A stretch of 64,000 bases of DNA from DUML01 sp050949905 (lineage in GTDB: Bacteria; Bacillota; Desulfitobacteriia; Desulfitobacteriales; Syntrophobotulaceae), in assembly GCA_050949905.1 (NCBI GenBank), contig JBMNGP010000034.1, positions 124,001 through 188,000 of the forward strand. Reading direction: 5' to 3'. Of the stretch, positions 26,077-36,000 are shown in pieces. The notes below the pieces were generated by a model. That model made no database searches. It was not told the origin of the DNA and worked only from the letters and a program-made list of their open reading frames with translations. Both the position numbers and the translations under genes were made by a program. Each line of letters starts with the position of its first letter. Within the stretch, counting starts at the first letter, position 1.

Positions 26077-26143
26077 GCTGAGAATTTACCCAGAATAATC
26101 TATAATCGTATAAATCATAAGCGTCTTAAATAAAACTATTGTA

Positions 26144-26185
26144 AAAACAGGTTTTTTCATTAAAAAAGACCTGTTTTATTTTTTA
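26144..26185 (+). terminator. Terminator of the CofE-like gene, intron insertion site
   Basis: AAAACAGGT (26144-26152) pairs with ACCTGTTTT (26169-26177); the stem is extended inward by T6/A6. A T-rich tract runs to 26185, where the group II intron begins. The distal end of the tract (TAATTTTTTT) continues after the intron at 28089. Confidence 0.9.
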
Positions 26186-26587
26186 GTGCGCCACGCATGG
26201 CGATTAACTTGACGGTGAAAGTCCGTTATGGGGGTATGTAGCGACCAACCATTAGCTCAAGGCAAGGGTGTCCACCGTGAGGTGGAATCTGAAGGAAGCC
26301 GGCGGCAAAATTCCGACCCGAGGAACACGAACAATATTAGGCGCAAAACGTGGGGTAAGACTGCTAAACAAGTTAAAGCCCAAAAGCTACACGGACATGT
26401 CAGCGTAAATGTTGCGGGCACATGGAATGAAAGTGAATCGTCTTACCGTGGGAGGCCTCACGGACAGGTGGAAACAGAGTAAGAAACCTGGTTGAAACAA
26501 GATTTATCGTGAGGAGTCAGCAGAAGCCATAATACGGAGGTGTTCTAGACACCGAAGGAAGGGCTGAACCAAAGGAGGTGTGGGTCA

Positions 26588-27997
26588 ATGAAGGTTACCA
26601 AAAGTGGCAATTTAAAACACAGACAACTTCGCTTCGAAGACTATCTGCAAAGGGTATCTGCGGAACAGAAAGAGTATGCAGAAGTGTGTGCGTCATCGAG
26701 GATAACCGAAACCGACAGCACCAACACGAACAAACAGACGGAAGGACTGCTGGAGGAAATTCTGAATGCCGAGAATCTCAATCGAGCCTATAAACAGGTC
26801 ATGAGGAACAAAGGCGCAGGTGGAATCGATGGTATGCAGGTGGATGAACTTCTACCCTTCCTGAGAGAACACAAGAAGGAACTCATAGAGTCCCTCCGGG
26901 ACGGCAAATACCGTCCAAAACCCGTGCGAAGGGTAGAAATACCCAAGGAGAACGGGAAGACCAGAAAACTAGGAATCCCAACCGTCGTGGACAGACTTAT
27001 CCAACAAGCGATAACTCAAGTGCTGTCCCCCATCTTTGAGAAGCAGTTCTCAGACAGCAGTTACGGTTTCCGACCGAATCGGAGTGCCCATGATGCCCTG
27101 CGGAGATGCCAAGGACATGTCACAGACGGCTATAAATACGTGGTTGACATGGACTTGGAGAAGTATTTCGACACGGTAAACCAAAGCAAGCTGATACAGA
27201 TTTTATCGGAGACGATTAAAGATGGGCGGGTCATATCCTTAATCCATAAATTCTTGAAAGCAGGAGTTATGGTGGACGGGATGTTTGAAGAAAGTCCGGA
27301 AGGAGTACCGCAAGGAGGACCCCTAAGTCCCTTACTTGGGAACATTATGCTTAACGAATGCGACCACGAACTGGAAAGGCGTGGGCACCGCTTTGTCCGC
27401 TATGCGGATGACATGGTGATCTTCTGCAGAAGTAAGAAAGCAGCAAGGCGAACCCTCGACCACATCCTCCCTTATATTGAGGGAAAGTTATTCCTGAGAG
27501 TTAACAGGGAGAAAACGAAAGTATCGCATGTAAATTACGTTAAGTACCTGGGATATAGCTTCTATATCTACAGGGGAGAAGGACGGTTAAGAATCCATCC
27601 TAAAAGCATTCAGAAGCTCAAGGATAAAATCCGAGAAATTACTGGGCGTAGCAATGGGATGGGAATCGAACAACGCCGAACCAGAGTTAACCAAGTAGTA
27701 CGTGGCTGGACAAATTACTTCAAACTGGCGGACGCAAAGAGTCTGCTCATGAAGCTTGATGAGTGGCTGAGAAGCCGTATAAGAATGGTGACTTGGAAAC
27801 GATGGAAGAAAATCCGAACACGCTTCGAAAGTCTGAAGAAATTAGGCGTAAGCGAAGAGCAAGCATGGATGTGGGCGAATACAAGAAAAGGCTATTGGCG
27901 TACTGCCCATAGCCCCATCTTGACAAAAGCCCTATCCAACGAGCGATTTAAGCGGATTGGATACCTCAGTTTTACGGAATGTTATTCTGCGAAGTAA
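26588..27997 (+). CDS. ltrA: Group II intron reverse transcriptase/maturase
   Basis: 469 residues, AAAGGAGGTG upstream of the ATG. The reverse transcriptase domain (about 60-340) has YRPKPVRRVEIPK, GIPTVVDRLIQQA, YGFRPNRSAHDAL and the catalytic YADD at 272-275. The maturase (X) domain follows at about 355-465 (QVVRGWTNYF). No HNH endonuclease domain follows, typical of class C introns. It helps the intron RNA fold and splice and copies it into DNA targets. No frameshift seen, so it is probably active. Confidence 0.96.
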   Translation: MKVTKSGNLKHRQLRFEDYLQRVSAEQKEYAEVCASSRITETDSTNTNKQTEGLLEEILNAENLNRAYKQVMRNKGAGGIDGMQVDELLPFLREHKKELIESLRDGKYRPKPVRRVEIPKENGKTRKLGIPTVVDRLIQQAITQVLSPIFEKQFSDSSYGFRPNRSAHDALRRCQGHVTDGYKYVVDMDLEKYFDTVNQSKLIQILSETIKDGRVISLIHKFLKAGVMVDGMFEESPEGVPQGGPLSPLLGNIMLNECDHELERRGHRFVRYADDMVIFCRSKKAARRTLDHILPYIEGKLFLRVNREKTKVSHVNYVKYLGYSFYIYRGEGRLRIHPKSIQKLKDKIREITGRSNGMGIEQRRTRVNQVVRGWTNYFKLADAKSLLMKLDEWLRSRIRMVTWKRWKKIRTRFESLKKLGVSEEQAWMWANTRKGYWRTAHSPILTKALSNERFKRIGYLSFTECYSAK

Positions 27998-28012
27998 CGT
28001 GTAAACTTTGGA

Positions 28013-28044
28013 AGCGCCGTATACCGAACGGTACGTACGGTGCT
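28013..28044 (+). ncRNA. Group II intron domain V (catalytic hairpin)
   Basis: AGCGCCGT pairs with ACGGTGCT, with the AGC catalytic triad at the 5' end, a two-base internal bulge on each strand, and an inner ACC/GGT stem closed by GAAC. Sequence and spacing match the 34-nt domain V of bacterial introns. Confidence 0.9.
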
Positions 28045-28172
28045 GTGGGAGGTCGGCTGGCCAAATAATGGTCAGTCTCCTACCCGATTAATTTTTTTAG
28101 ACTAAAGTCACTATCTGGAAGAATGTCTATGCAGTAAAATAGATGTAGGGTTATCAGGAAGTTGGAGGAGTT

Positions 28173-29891
28173 ATGGAATTTCAATATATTCCTTACATCT
28201 GGCCCTTGCTCGCCTCCGCTGCAATCTCTCTCGCCCTGGCAATATATTCTTTCTTATTTCAGCGGAAAGCCAAGGGGACTAAAAACTTTATCTTTTGTAT
28301 GCTGGCAGCCGTAATCTGGTCGGTAGGCAACGCGCTGGAAATGACTGCGGTGGATCTGCCAACTAAGCTATTCTGGGCAAATGTCCAGTATTTGGCCTAT
28401 TGCTTTGCTCCCCTGGCAGTACTGACTTTTAGCATGCAGTTTACCGGATTTGCTTCCTTGGTTAGGAGTAAAAAGATCATAGGACTGGCAATTATCCCTG
28501 CGCTTATCGTTATCTTGGTATGGACCAACGACTGGCATGGCTTAATAAGATATAATGTTTATCTTGACCACAGCGGTTCATTTCCGGTTATTGCCAAGAC
28601 TTACGGCCCGGCCTTTTATCTGCATATTGCTTATGCTTACCTGCTAAATATTAGTTCTTCTGTTTTGCTGATTAGGACTGTATTCTTTACCAATTCTGTT
28701 TATACCAAGCAGGCAGTTGCCCTGCTGGTGGGCCTGCTTTTAATTATGCTGCCGAATTTGCTGTATATCTTGGGTATCAGTCCGGTGACCAGGTTTGATA
28801 TAGCACCGGTTTTCTTTGCCCCGGCTGGGTTAATTTTTGCTTGGGGTATTTACCGTTACAAACTGCTTGATTTATTACCGGTAGCCAGAACTAAAGTTTT
28901 TGAAACGATGAAAACCGGAGTAATGGTTCTGGATATCCAGGATAGGGTCCTGGATATGAATCCGGCGGTTGAAAGGATTGTTGGCTTAAGAATTTCGCGG
29001 GTTGTGGGCTGGGCAGTCACAGCAGTTTGTGCTGAGATCCCTGAAATCTTAAGAGTGTGTAGCGATTCCAGCCGTAGCCGCGGCGAATTTTCTCTAACTA
29101 CTAATGGAGTGGCTAAGATTTATGAAGTGCAGTTATCTCCCCTGAACGACCGCAAGGGGGTAATGATAGGCAAACTTTTGGTAATCCACGATATTACAGA
29201 GAAAAAGCAGGCTGAGGAGGAGTTCTTGAAACAACAGCGCCGCCTGACTGCCATTGAGGAAAGGGAAAGCCTGGCCAAGGATATGCACGATAATCTGGGG
29301 CAGGTCTTAAGCTTTATTAACCTGCAAGCCCAAGGAATCAGGCAGGAACTATTGCAAGCCGATATTGATCTTGTTTCCGTCAAGCTGGACAAATTAATTG
29401 AGGTTACCCAAGCCACCCATGATGAGATCAGGAAGTTTATCAAGAGCGCCAGGGATTCTCTCTCGGCGGAGAAAGACTTTCTGGCGGCCATAACCAAGGA
29501 TATCAAGGCCTTTAAAGAACAGACCGGTTTGGGGGTCGAACTTGCTATCGCCAAGGATTTCTCAGGCGAAGCAATGGAACCGGTGACCCGCCTTAATTTA
29601 TTGAATATTATCAAGGAAGCTTTGAATAACATCAGGAAACATGCTGAAGCCCGGACAGTTAGAATTGCTTTTTCTTCAGAGGGCAAGGAATTACGCACGA
29701 CTATCGAGGATGACGGTAGAGGATTTGAGGTTGAGGGACCCAAGCCTAACCCTGAGACCAAATTTGGCTTGGAGATTATGCAGGAACGAGCCCTGACAAT
29801 CGGGGGACGCTTGGAGATTCAGTCCGCACCGGGAAAAGGATGCCGGATTAATATTTTCGTACCGCTGAAGGAGGAAAACAAAAGTGCTTAG
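28173..29891 (+). CDS. Histidine kinase with N-terminal 7TM sensor, NarL-type
   Basis: 572 residues; GGAGG lies a few bases before the ATG. The N-terminal ~225 residues hold seven predicted membrane helices of the 7TM histidine-kinase type, followed by a PAS domain (about 240-345), a coiled coil, a HisKA_3 dimerisation domain with His372 in KDMHDNLGQVL, and a HATPase domain (NNIRKHAEA, then DDGRGFE). It phosphorylates the LuxR/NarL-type regulator encoded by the next gene, with which it overlaps by 8 bp. The 7TM domain suggests sensing at or within the membrane; the ligand is unknown. The secreted TPR and giant surface protein genes follow the pair. Confidence 0.93.
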   Translation: MEFQYIPYIWPLLASAAISLALAIYSFLFQRKAKGTKNFIFCMLAAVIWSVGNALEMTAVDLPTKLFWANVQYLAYCFAPLAVLTFSMQFTGFASLVRSKKIIGLAIIPALIVILVWTNDWHGLIRYNVYLDHSGSFPVIAKTYGPAFYLHIAYAYLLNISSSVLLIRTVFFTNSVYTKQAVALLVGLLLIMLPNLLYILGISPVTRFDIAPVFFAPAGLIFAWGIYRYKLLDLLPVARTKVFETMKTGVMVLDIQDRVLDMNPAVERIVGLRISRVVGWAVTAVCAEIPEILRVCSDSSRSRGEFSLTTNGVAKIYEVQLSPLNDRKGVMIGKLLVIHDITEKKQAEEEFLKQQRRLTAIEERESLAKDMHDNLGQVLSFINLQAQGIRQELLQADIDLVSVKLDKLIEVTQATHDEIRKFIKSARDSLSAEKDFLAAITKDIKAFKEQTGLGVELAIAKDFSGEAMEPVTRLNLLNIIKEALNNIRKHAEARTVRIAFSSEGKELRTTIEDDGRGFEVEGPKPNPETKFGLEIMQERALTIGGRLEIQSAPGKGCRINIFVPLKEENKSA

Positions 29892-30582
29892 TAAAGTGAT
29901 GCTTGTGGATGACCATCCTCTGTTTTTGGAAGGACTGCAATATCTGCTGGAAACTCATGGCGTTAATGTTATTGGAGCCGCTCAGAGCGGCAGAGAAGCC
30001 CTTCTCCTGGCCAGGAGCCTTAAACCGGAGATTATCTTAATGGATATCAAAATGCCTGATCTTAATGGTATTGAGACTTTAAAACTAATCAAGGCCGAAA
30101 TGCCGGACATCAAAGTTATTATGCTCACTACCTCAGAAGAGGATGAAGACCTACTGGCTGCCGTTAAATATGGAGCTTCAGGCTATCTTCTGAAAAACAC
30201 TACCGCTGAAGCCTTGATTCATACTCTCTCGGACTTGGAGAAAGGAGAAGTACCCTATTCTGACGGGCTGGCCGCCAAGCTTCTAAGAGAATTCCAAATC
30301 AGCGCTGCTGAAGACGGCGGATCTTGGCGCGCTTCTGCCGCCGATGCCGGGGAAGGTCTGTTGACAAGCCGGCAGAAAGAAATTCTGAAAATGGTAGCAC
30401 AGGGGATTACTTATAAAGAGGCAGGGGAAAGACTGGGTCTAACCGAAAGAACCGTAAAGTATCACATGGGAAGAATTATTGAAATATTGCAGCTGGAAAA
30501 CCGGGCTCAAGTCATTGCCTACGCTGCACGAATAGGACTGGTAGATAATAACAAACAAATGAACGATCCGGACGCATCTTAA
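29884..30582 (+). CDS. NarL/FixJ-family response regulator
   Basis: 232 residues; AAGGAGG at 29868-29874 precedes the GTG start. The receiver domain has Asp9/Asp10, phospho-acceptor Asp54 in ILMDIKMPDLNG, Thr in VIMLTTSE and Lys in GYLLKNT. The LuxR-type helix-turn-helix (about 160-220) includes LTSRQKEILKMVAQG and LTERTVKYHMGRI. An inserted linker of about 20 residues rich in Ala/Asp/Gly separates the domains. Target genes are unknown; the downstream TPR gene is the natural candidate. Confidence 0.95.
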   Translation: MLSKVMLVDDHPLFLEGLQYLLETHGVNVIGAAQSGREALLLARSLKPEIILMDIKMPDLNGIETLKLIKAEMPDIKVIMLTTSEEDEDLLAAVKYGASGYLLKNTTAEALIHTLSDLEKGEVPYSDGLAAKLLREFQISAAEDGGSWRASAADAGEGLLTSRQKEILKMVAQGITYKEAGERLGLTERTVKYHMGRIIEILQLENRAQVIAYAARIGLVDNNKQMNDPDAS

Positions 30583-30645
30583 AAGTGACTTAAACTGAGG
30601 TTACAAAGTCTTCACCTCGGAAAGCACAGCTCCAGCAAGCATTAA

Positions 30646-30712
30646 GGACTGCACTTTTTTGGGCGGACTGTACTTTAGTACATTGTTAATAAAAGGAAAT
30701 AAGGTGTATAAT
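30646..30712 (+). promoter_or_regulatory. Promoter and direct repeat ahead of the TPR gene
   Basis: TTGTTA (30683-30688), 18 bp and TATAAT (30707-30712) form a plausible promoter 114 bp before the TPR gene. Just upstream, GGACTGCACTTT (30646-30657) and GGACTGTACTTT (30665-30676) are direct repeats with one mismatch and a 19-bp period, a possible activator site. Nothing else stands out in the 244-bp gap. Confidence 0.5.
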
Positions 30713-30826
30713 GATAAAACATATTACTATGCCTTGATTTCCCTAGGACAATGGCGTATTGTAAAAAAATTAATTAGTTCTACTTATGATCTGCTTCTTG
30801 AATTGGCTTACTAGGAAATTGAGGAT

Positions 30827-32899
30827 GTGATTAAAATTAGTACGCAAAAGCTAATAGCCATAGGTATTGCTGTTGTTTTTCTGGCGGGTACCTTAGCCAG
30901 TGCTTCGATGGGTATCTTTGATTTTACTCGATCTGAGCAGGAGGCATTGAAGCACAGCCGGCAAACCCAGCAGGATCAGGCTGGGCAGGGACAAGCTCAA
31001 CAGAACAAGAGCAATCCGGAAGGAGCTCAGCAGGAAGGAACGAACCAAGAAGGAACTAAGCAGGAAGGAGCCAAGCCGGAACAAAGTGGCCAGGAACAGC
31101 TAAAAAAGCAGGAAACAGACTCTAATCAAACCATGGCAAAAATTGCTGATCTTGAGCTCCTAGCTCCGCCTCAGGAATTAGTTAATAGTAATCCCAACTC
31201 TCCAAGCAATACCGACTCCCAGATTAATAGCGGCGCCCAGATTTTGCAGGAGTCCGCAACCCAATCCTTGGCCAACACTCCCGGCCTGGATCAGGAAGCC
31301 ATCAGCAAAGTGTTAACTGCGGTGGAAAGTGGCAGAGCCTCTTTTAATAAAGGCGAGTATACTCAGGCTTTAACTGCTTATAATCAAGCCCTATCCCTGG
31401 CTCCTAAGGCTGCTTTCCTCTATTTTGAAAGGGCTCAGGTACAGTTGGGTTTAAATGACCCCGCCAGGGCTGTAAAAGATCTTTCCGAAGCTATTGCCTT
31501 AGATCCGGAGCCGCTGGAGCCCTATCTCCTGCGCGGCAAAATCAACTCCTTGCTCGGGAAGCCGGCCGAGGCCCTTCCGGATTTTAATATGGTCTTGCAG
31601 AAAGAACCGAAAAGTGCCACAGCACTTTTAGAAAGAGCCAGCGCCTATCTGGCGTCCGGCAAGTGGCACCAGGCGGTGCAGGATGCCAGCGCCGTGCTTC
31701 AGCAGGTTAAGGATAATGTCACAGTTTGGAAAATCCGTGCTTTGGCTTATCAAAATAACGGTGATTACCAACAGGCTCTCTCCGACTGGAAGGAAGCAGA
31801 GAGACTCGCCGGTAAAGGTGTTGACATCTATGCTAATCGCGGGAATATTTATTTCAGCCAGGGCAATTGGGAGAAAGCCATTGCGGAGTGGACAGAAGGT
31901 ATTAAATTAGATAATTCCCAGGCATTTCTTTATTTGAACAGGGGACTGGCCAACAGCCGCTTAGGAAAATTGGATCCGGCCATTGCTGATTTTCAACAGG
32001 CGCTTAAACTGAATCCCCAGGAATATTCCATCTATAACAGTTTAGGATACTTATATTACCTCAATAAAAAATATCCGGAGGCAATTGAGAACTTCAGCCA
32101 GGCTTTAAAGCTCAACTCCCGGGATGCCAAGGTGTATTTTAACCGCGGCAATGCTTATCGAGAGGCAGGCAACCTGCAGGCTGCCCTGGCCGATCTGAGT
32201 AAGGCTATCGAGCTGGACGCACATTACCTGGAGGCCTATGCCAACCGCGGAGTAATAAATCTTGCACTGCAGGATTATCCAGCGGCTCAGAAAGATTTTA
32301 GTGAGGCTTTAAGCCTTGATCCGGAATATATCCTGGCTTATTACAACCGGGGGCTGGCTTATCTGCAAACAGGAGATTACCAGGCGGCAGCAAAGGATTT
32401 CAGTGCTGTACTAAAAACTAATCCCGAGCTGGCGGTGTGTTACCAGCAGCGCGGTCTGGCTTATTTCCAGCAGGAACAGTATGCCCTGGCCATAGAGGAT
32501 TGGCAGGCGTATCTTCAGCAGGTTCCCGACGATCCCGAGAGCCATTATCGAATTGCTTTGGCCTATTTGCAATTAGAAGACTATGACCGGGCTGTTAGTT
32601 TTCTGACTAAGACTCTTAATTTGGATTCCCAATATGGAATGGCTTATTACCAAAGAGGCAATGTTTATTCTCTGCAGAAAAAATACCAGGAAGCCGCAGC
32701 TGATTATACCCGCTGCATCGAAATGCAGATTGGCCTGGATATTTCTCATTTTAATCGGGGAATTGCTTATTTGAATCTCAATAAAGTTGAAGAAGCCAAG
32801 GCAGACTTGCAAAAGGTACTGGCGATTTCCAGCAACGAGACTTTGAAAAAGGAAGCCGCCAAAGTTTTGGATTTGCTTAAAAGTGGCGGTCAAGAATAG
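30827..32899 (+). CDS. Secreted or membrane-tethered TPR-repeat protein
   Basis: 690 residues, GTG start after a GAGG site. A signal sequence or membrane anchor (about 8-28, ending TLASASM) is followed by a Gln/Glu/Gly-rich low-complexity linker with a five-residue theme (EGAQQ, EGTNQ, EGTKQ, EGAKP). Then, from about residue 165 to 680, come some 15 consecutive tetratricopeptide repeats (34 residues each; for example YFNRGNAYREAGNLQAALAD). TPR superhelices are protein-binding scaffolds. Exposed outside the membrane and placed 122 bp before the giant surface protein gene, it might assist export, folding or assembly of that protein (inference). Confidence 0.88.
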   Translation: MIKISTQKLIAIGIAVVFLAGTLASASMGIFDFTRSEQEALKHSRQTQQDQAGQGQAQQNKSNPEGAQQEGTNQEGTKQEGAKPEQSGQEQLKKQETDSNQTMAKIADLELLAPPQELVNSNPNSPSNTDSQINSGAQILQESATQSLANTPGLDQEAISKVLTAVESGRASFNKGEYTQALTAYNQALSLAPKAAFLYFERAQVQLGLNDPARAVKDLSEAIALDPEPLEPYLLRGKINSLLGKPAEALPDFNMVLQKEPKSATALLERASAYLASGKWHQAVQDASAVLQQVKDNVTVWKIRALAYQNNGDYQQALSDWKEAERLAGKGVDIYANRGNIYFSQGNWEKAIAEWTEGIKLDNSQAFLYLNRGLANSRLGKLDPAIADFQQALKLNPQEYSIYNSLGYLYYLNKKYPEAIENFSQALKLNSRDAKVYFNRGNAYREAGNLQAALADLSKAIELDAHYLEAYANRGVINLALQDYPAAQKDFSEALSLDPEYILAYYNRGLAYLQTGDYQAAAKDFSAVLKTNPELAVCYQQRGLAYFQQEQYALAIEDWQAYLQQVPDDPESHYRIALAYLQLEDYDRAVSFLTKTLNLDSQYGMAYYQRGNVYSLQKKYQEAAADYTRCIEMQIGLDISHFNRGIAYLNLNKVEEAKADLQKVLAISSNETLKKEAAKVLDLLKSGGQE

Positions 32900-33021
32900 C
32901 TGCCAAAAAAGCTTGTTAATTCTCTGCATTTAAAAGCCTTAATGGCTTGGCGAGCAGATAAATATTTTAAGATAACTGGATGCTGGCTGAAAAGAAGAAT
33001 TTAGAGGATGGGGGAATAAGG

Positions 33022-36000
33022 ATGAGTGTCTTTGCGACTTTCGGGCGGAATAATAAAGTCAAAAAGAATATTTTAATATTTTTCTTGATAGCGGTGGGAG
33101 CACTCTTCCTTTTATTTGTTTCTCCCGCCTCCAAAGCATATGCCGCACTCGAAGATCCGGTTGCCGAATCGTCTTCCGGAGATTTTTGCAGTGAGGAAAC
33201 ACCCCAGGAGGGTGAAGGGGATTCTGATTCGGAAGGAAGTTCTTCCGGTGAAGAGGGTCAGGATAGCCTTGATGGCAAGAGTCCGGACGAGGAGGAAGCA
33301 GTCTCCGGTTCCGAGGAGGGCACAGCTGAAGGCGGCGATTCTGACGAGGAAGCTGCAGCTGAAGAAGTGCAAGCTGAGGAAGACGGTTCCGCTGAAGATG
33401 ACGAGGCCGGAGAAGAGGATGATGCAGCCGAAGGTAATGAGGCCGACGGGCAAAGCGGTGCTGCCGAAGATGAGGATACAGCGGATGAAGGGAATCCGGA
33501 TGATGAGGATAGTACGGGAGAAGGCGACGATAAGGAATTAAATTCCGAGCAGGACGCTGAGCAAGGCGCTGAGCAAGATGCCGAACAAGATGTAGACCAG
33601 GAAGCTAACCAGGAAAACAATACAGCTAATACTTTGGTAGACCCTTATGGCACTGTCTATGATGCCATTACCAAGCAGGCTATCGCCGAGGCCAGTGTTA
33701 GCCTGGAGCAATTGCTTAACGGTGAGTACGTCGCTTATGGTAACGCAGGAGATGGGCTGCCGTATGACTGTACCGACGGTACTTATAAATTTGATTTGGT
33801 AATCGGTGAATATCGGATTACGGCCAGTGCTGAGGGTTATCTTTCCTTTACTTGGAATTTTAGCCAGACTGATGACACCGAACATAAAATTGATTTCTAT
33901 CTGGTGCCGCAGAAAAAAGATGAAAGCGGGAATTGGGTAGTAGATGGTGAGGGGAATCCCGTAGCCGACAGTATAACATCCGGTTGGTGCAGTTTTGATA
34001 ATAAGGTTACTATTGACCGCGATATTTACTCGCCTGGCCAGGATATAGAGATCAGGGCTCCCAATGGTGAAAACGGAGAGGCGGAAGAAGATCCCTTTAC
34101 AAGTATCACCGTGAACGAGGGAGTAACAATTTCCACCCGCCGGCTGGCCGAAGGGGAAATTGACCAGGCAGCAGGCATCTCAGGCGGAGATTCCGGAGAT
34201 ATTCTCCTGCAGGCACCGGAAATTACTATTGGCAAAAACGCCAAAATTTTGGCTCATGTTATCAATGCGGAAGGGTCGGCCTATAAAGCCGGAGATATCA
34301 CTTTCCGCGCCCATAGAATTGCCGATTATGATTGGCAGGATGTTCTTCTTTACAATAAAGATATTACGGAAACCGAAATCAGTATTTTAGACGGAGCGCT
34401 TATTCAGGGAGGGGCAGTTACTCTTACTTCTATCTCCGATAACACTGTAATCTTTAGTGATATAGTACCGGGTGAAGGCGGCCCCACCGAAGAAGCCCTG
34501 CTGGACTGGGGAATCGAAACAGGGATAGAGTTTCTGGAGGAGTTTTCCTTAATCGGCGGAGTTGCTATTTCTAAAGCCACTTCCTTAATAACTTTGGGAG
34601 TTGGCAGCCAAATCTTCGCCCTCTCTCTCCTGGCAGAATCCTTAGCTTATATTGATGCCAGAACGGCCCCCTTTGGGCTGGGTGCCGGAGTAGCGGTTGC
34701 CATTGGCGATTCCGATGCCCGGATTATTATTAATGGTAAGATTACCACCGGCGGCAACTGCACTCTCCGCTCCCTGGCCGACAATACTCTTCTGGCCAAC
34801 GGCAGTGCCAGTACAGCTCTTGGCGGAGTGGCAGTCGGGGTTGCTGTAAGTGTTCTGAATTCCAAATCTTATGTCCTGGCAGCGGATAGTTCGGAATTCT
34901 CTGTCGGCGGCAACTTAACCTTAGAAGCCAAAACTATTGATAGAAATTGCACTATGGGCGTTTCCGCCACCGGCCCCGACGGGAAATTAGGGGCAGCGGT
35001 AGCTGTTTCCTATGAATATGGCGACACCCAGGCCTACTTGGACGGCAAGGCGGATGTTACCGGTAATATTGCAGTCAACGCCCTGATGGAGAAGCAGAAT
35101 ATCGATACCAGTGTGGTGGGTATTCCCACGGCCAAAAACGGCGTAAATGCGGCGGCAGGGGTGAATACCAACTGTCAGAACGATCTCCTGGCGGAAACTA
35201 AGTCCAAAATCCTGGGCAAGGTTAAGAGTTTTGTCTGGGGAGGACTTAAGAGTTTAGTCGGCAAGAAGTCGGAAGAAGCTAAAGACAAGACAGGGGATCA
35301 AGCCAGTACTTTCGAAATGGCTGCGGCCGTTGCCGTTTATAGTGACACTAACTTAGTTAAGGCCAGAATAGGCAATCCGGAAGCCGCACAGAAAGCTGCT
35401 GTTAAATCCGGAGGTTCCATTACCGTTAACGCCAGGGCCGAGAGTCAACCTTATTTGATAGCTATTGCCACTGTCAAGGAACCGGAGGATGCTTCTGCTC
35501 CCCCGGCCGGTGGAAGTGAGAATCCGGCGGGCGGCAGTGACGATGCTACCGGGGTTAAATTTGCCGGCTCAGCGGCAGTGGCTATAGGGATGTTTACGAA
35601 TGAGGCCATCGCTTATGTAGGTGAGGGGTCGGCGGTTGATGCAGCGCATAATTTGACGGTCAAAGCGGAGGCCCTTAATGAATATGATTTTGCTTACGGG
35701 CAAAATATTATCGAGATCTGGAACAAAGTCTTTACCTCAACAGATGATGGCCGGCAAACCGTTGTCACCGATGATATTATCGAAGTGAAGGAAGGCCACA
35801 GTGCAGGCGGTGAAGCCGGCAATCTCTATAAATATAAAGGAACTGATCCCTTAACTGTAGATTTGGGCCAGGTTGATTTCAGTAACACCATACTTTGGGA
35901 AGACCTCGGTTCTGCCTGGAAGTATCGGACTATGGAATTTATCCGGGTTCTGACTACTTACCTGGACAGCAACTTTAGCTTGGCGGATAATCTCGTCAAT

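Larger units (their letters stand above)
26186..28088 (+). mobile_element. Group II intron (bacterial class C type)
   Basis: The 5' end GTGCGCC (26186) matches the group II consensus GUGYG. The 3' end carries domain V (28013-28044) and a domain VI stem-loop ending in CTACCCGAT at 28088. A maturase gene lies in the domain IV position. Insertion directly after a terminator stem, inside its T-tract, is the known habit of class C introns. Length about 1.9 kb; all key parts are present, so it may still splice and move. The precise 3' boundary is estimated from the typical ending. Confidence 0.9.

Noticed and set aside
26228..26482. Short open frame in the 5' part of the group II intron
   Set aside because: It lies in the structured intron RNA (domains I-III) and shows no protein similarity.
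33258..33620. Antisense Ser/Ala-rich frame opposite the acidic stretch
   Set aside because: It is the mirror image of biased Glu/Asp/Ala codons on the plus strand.
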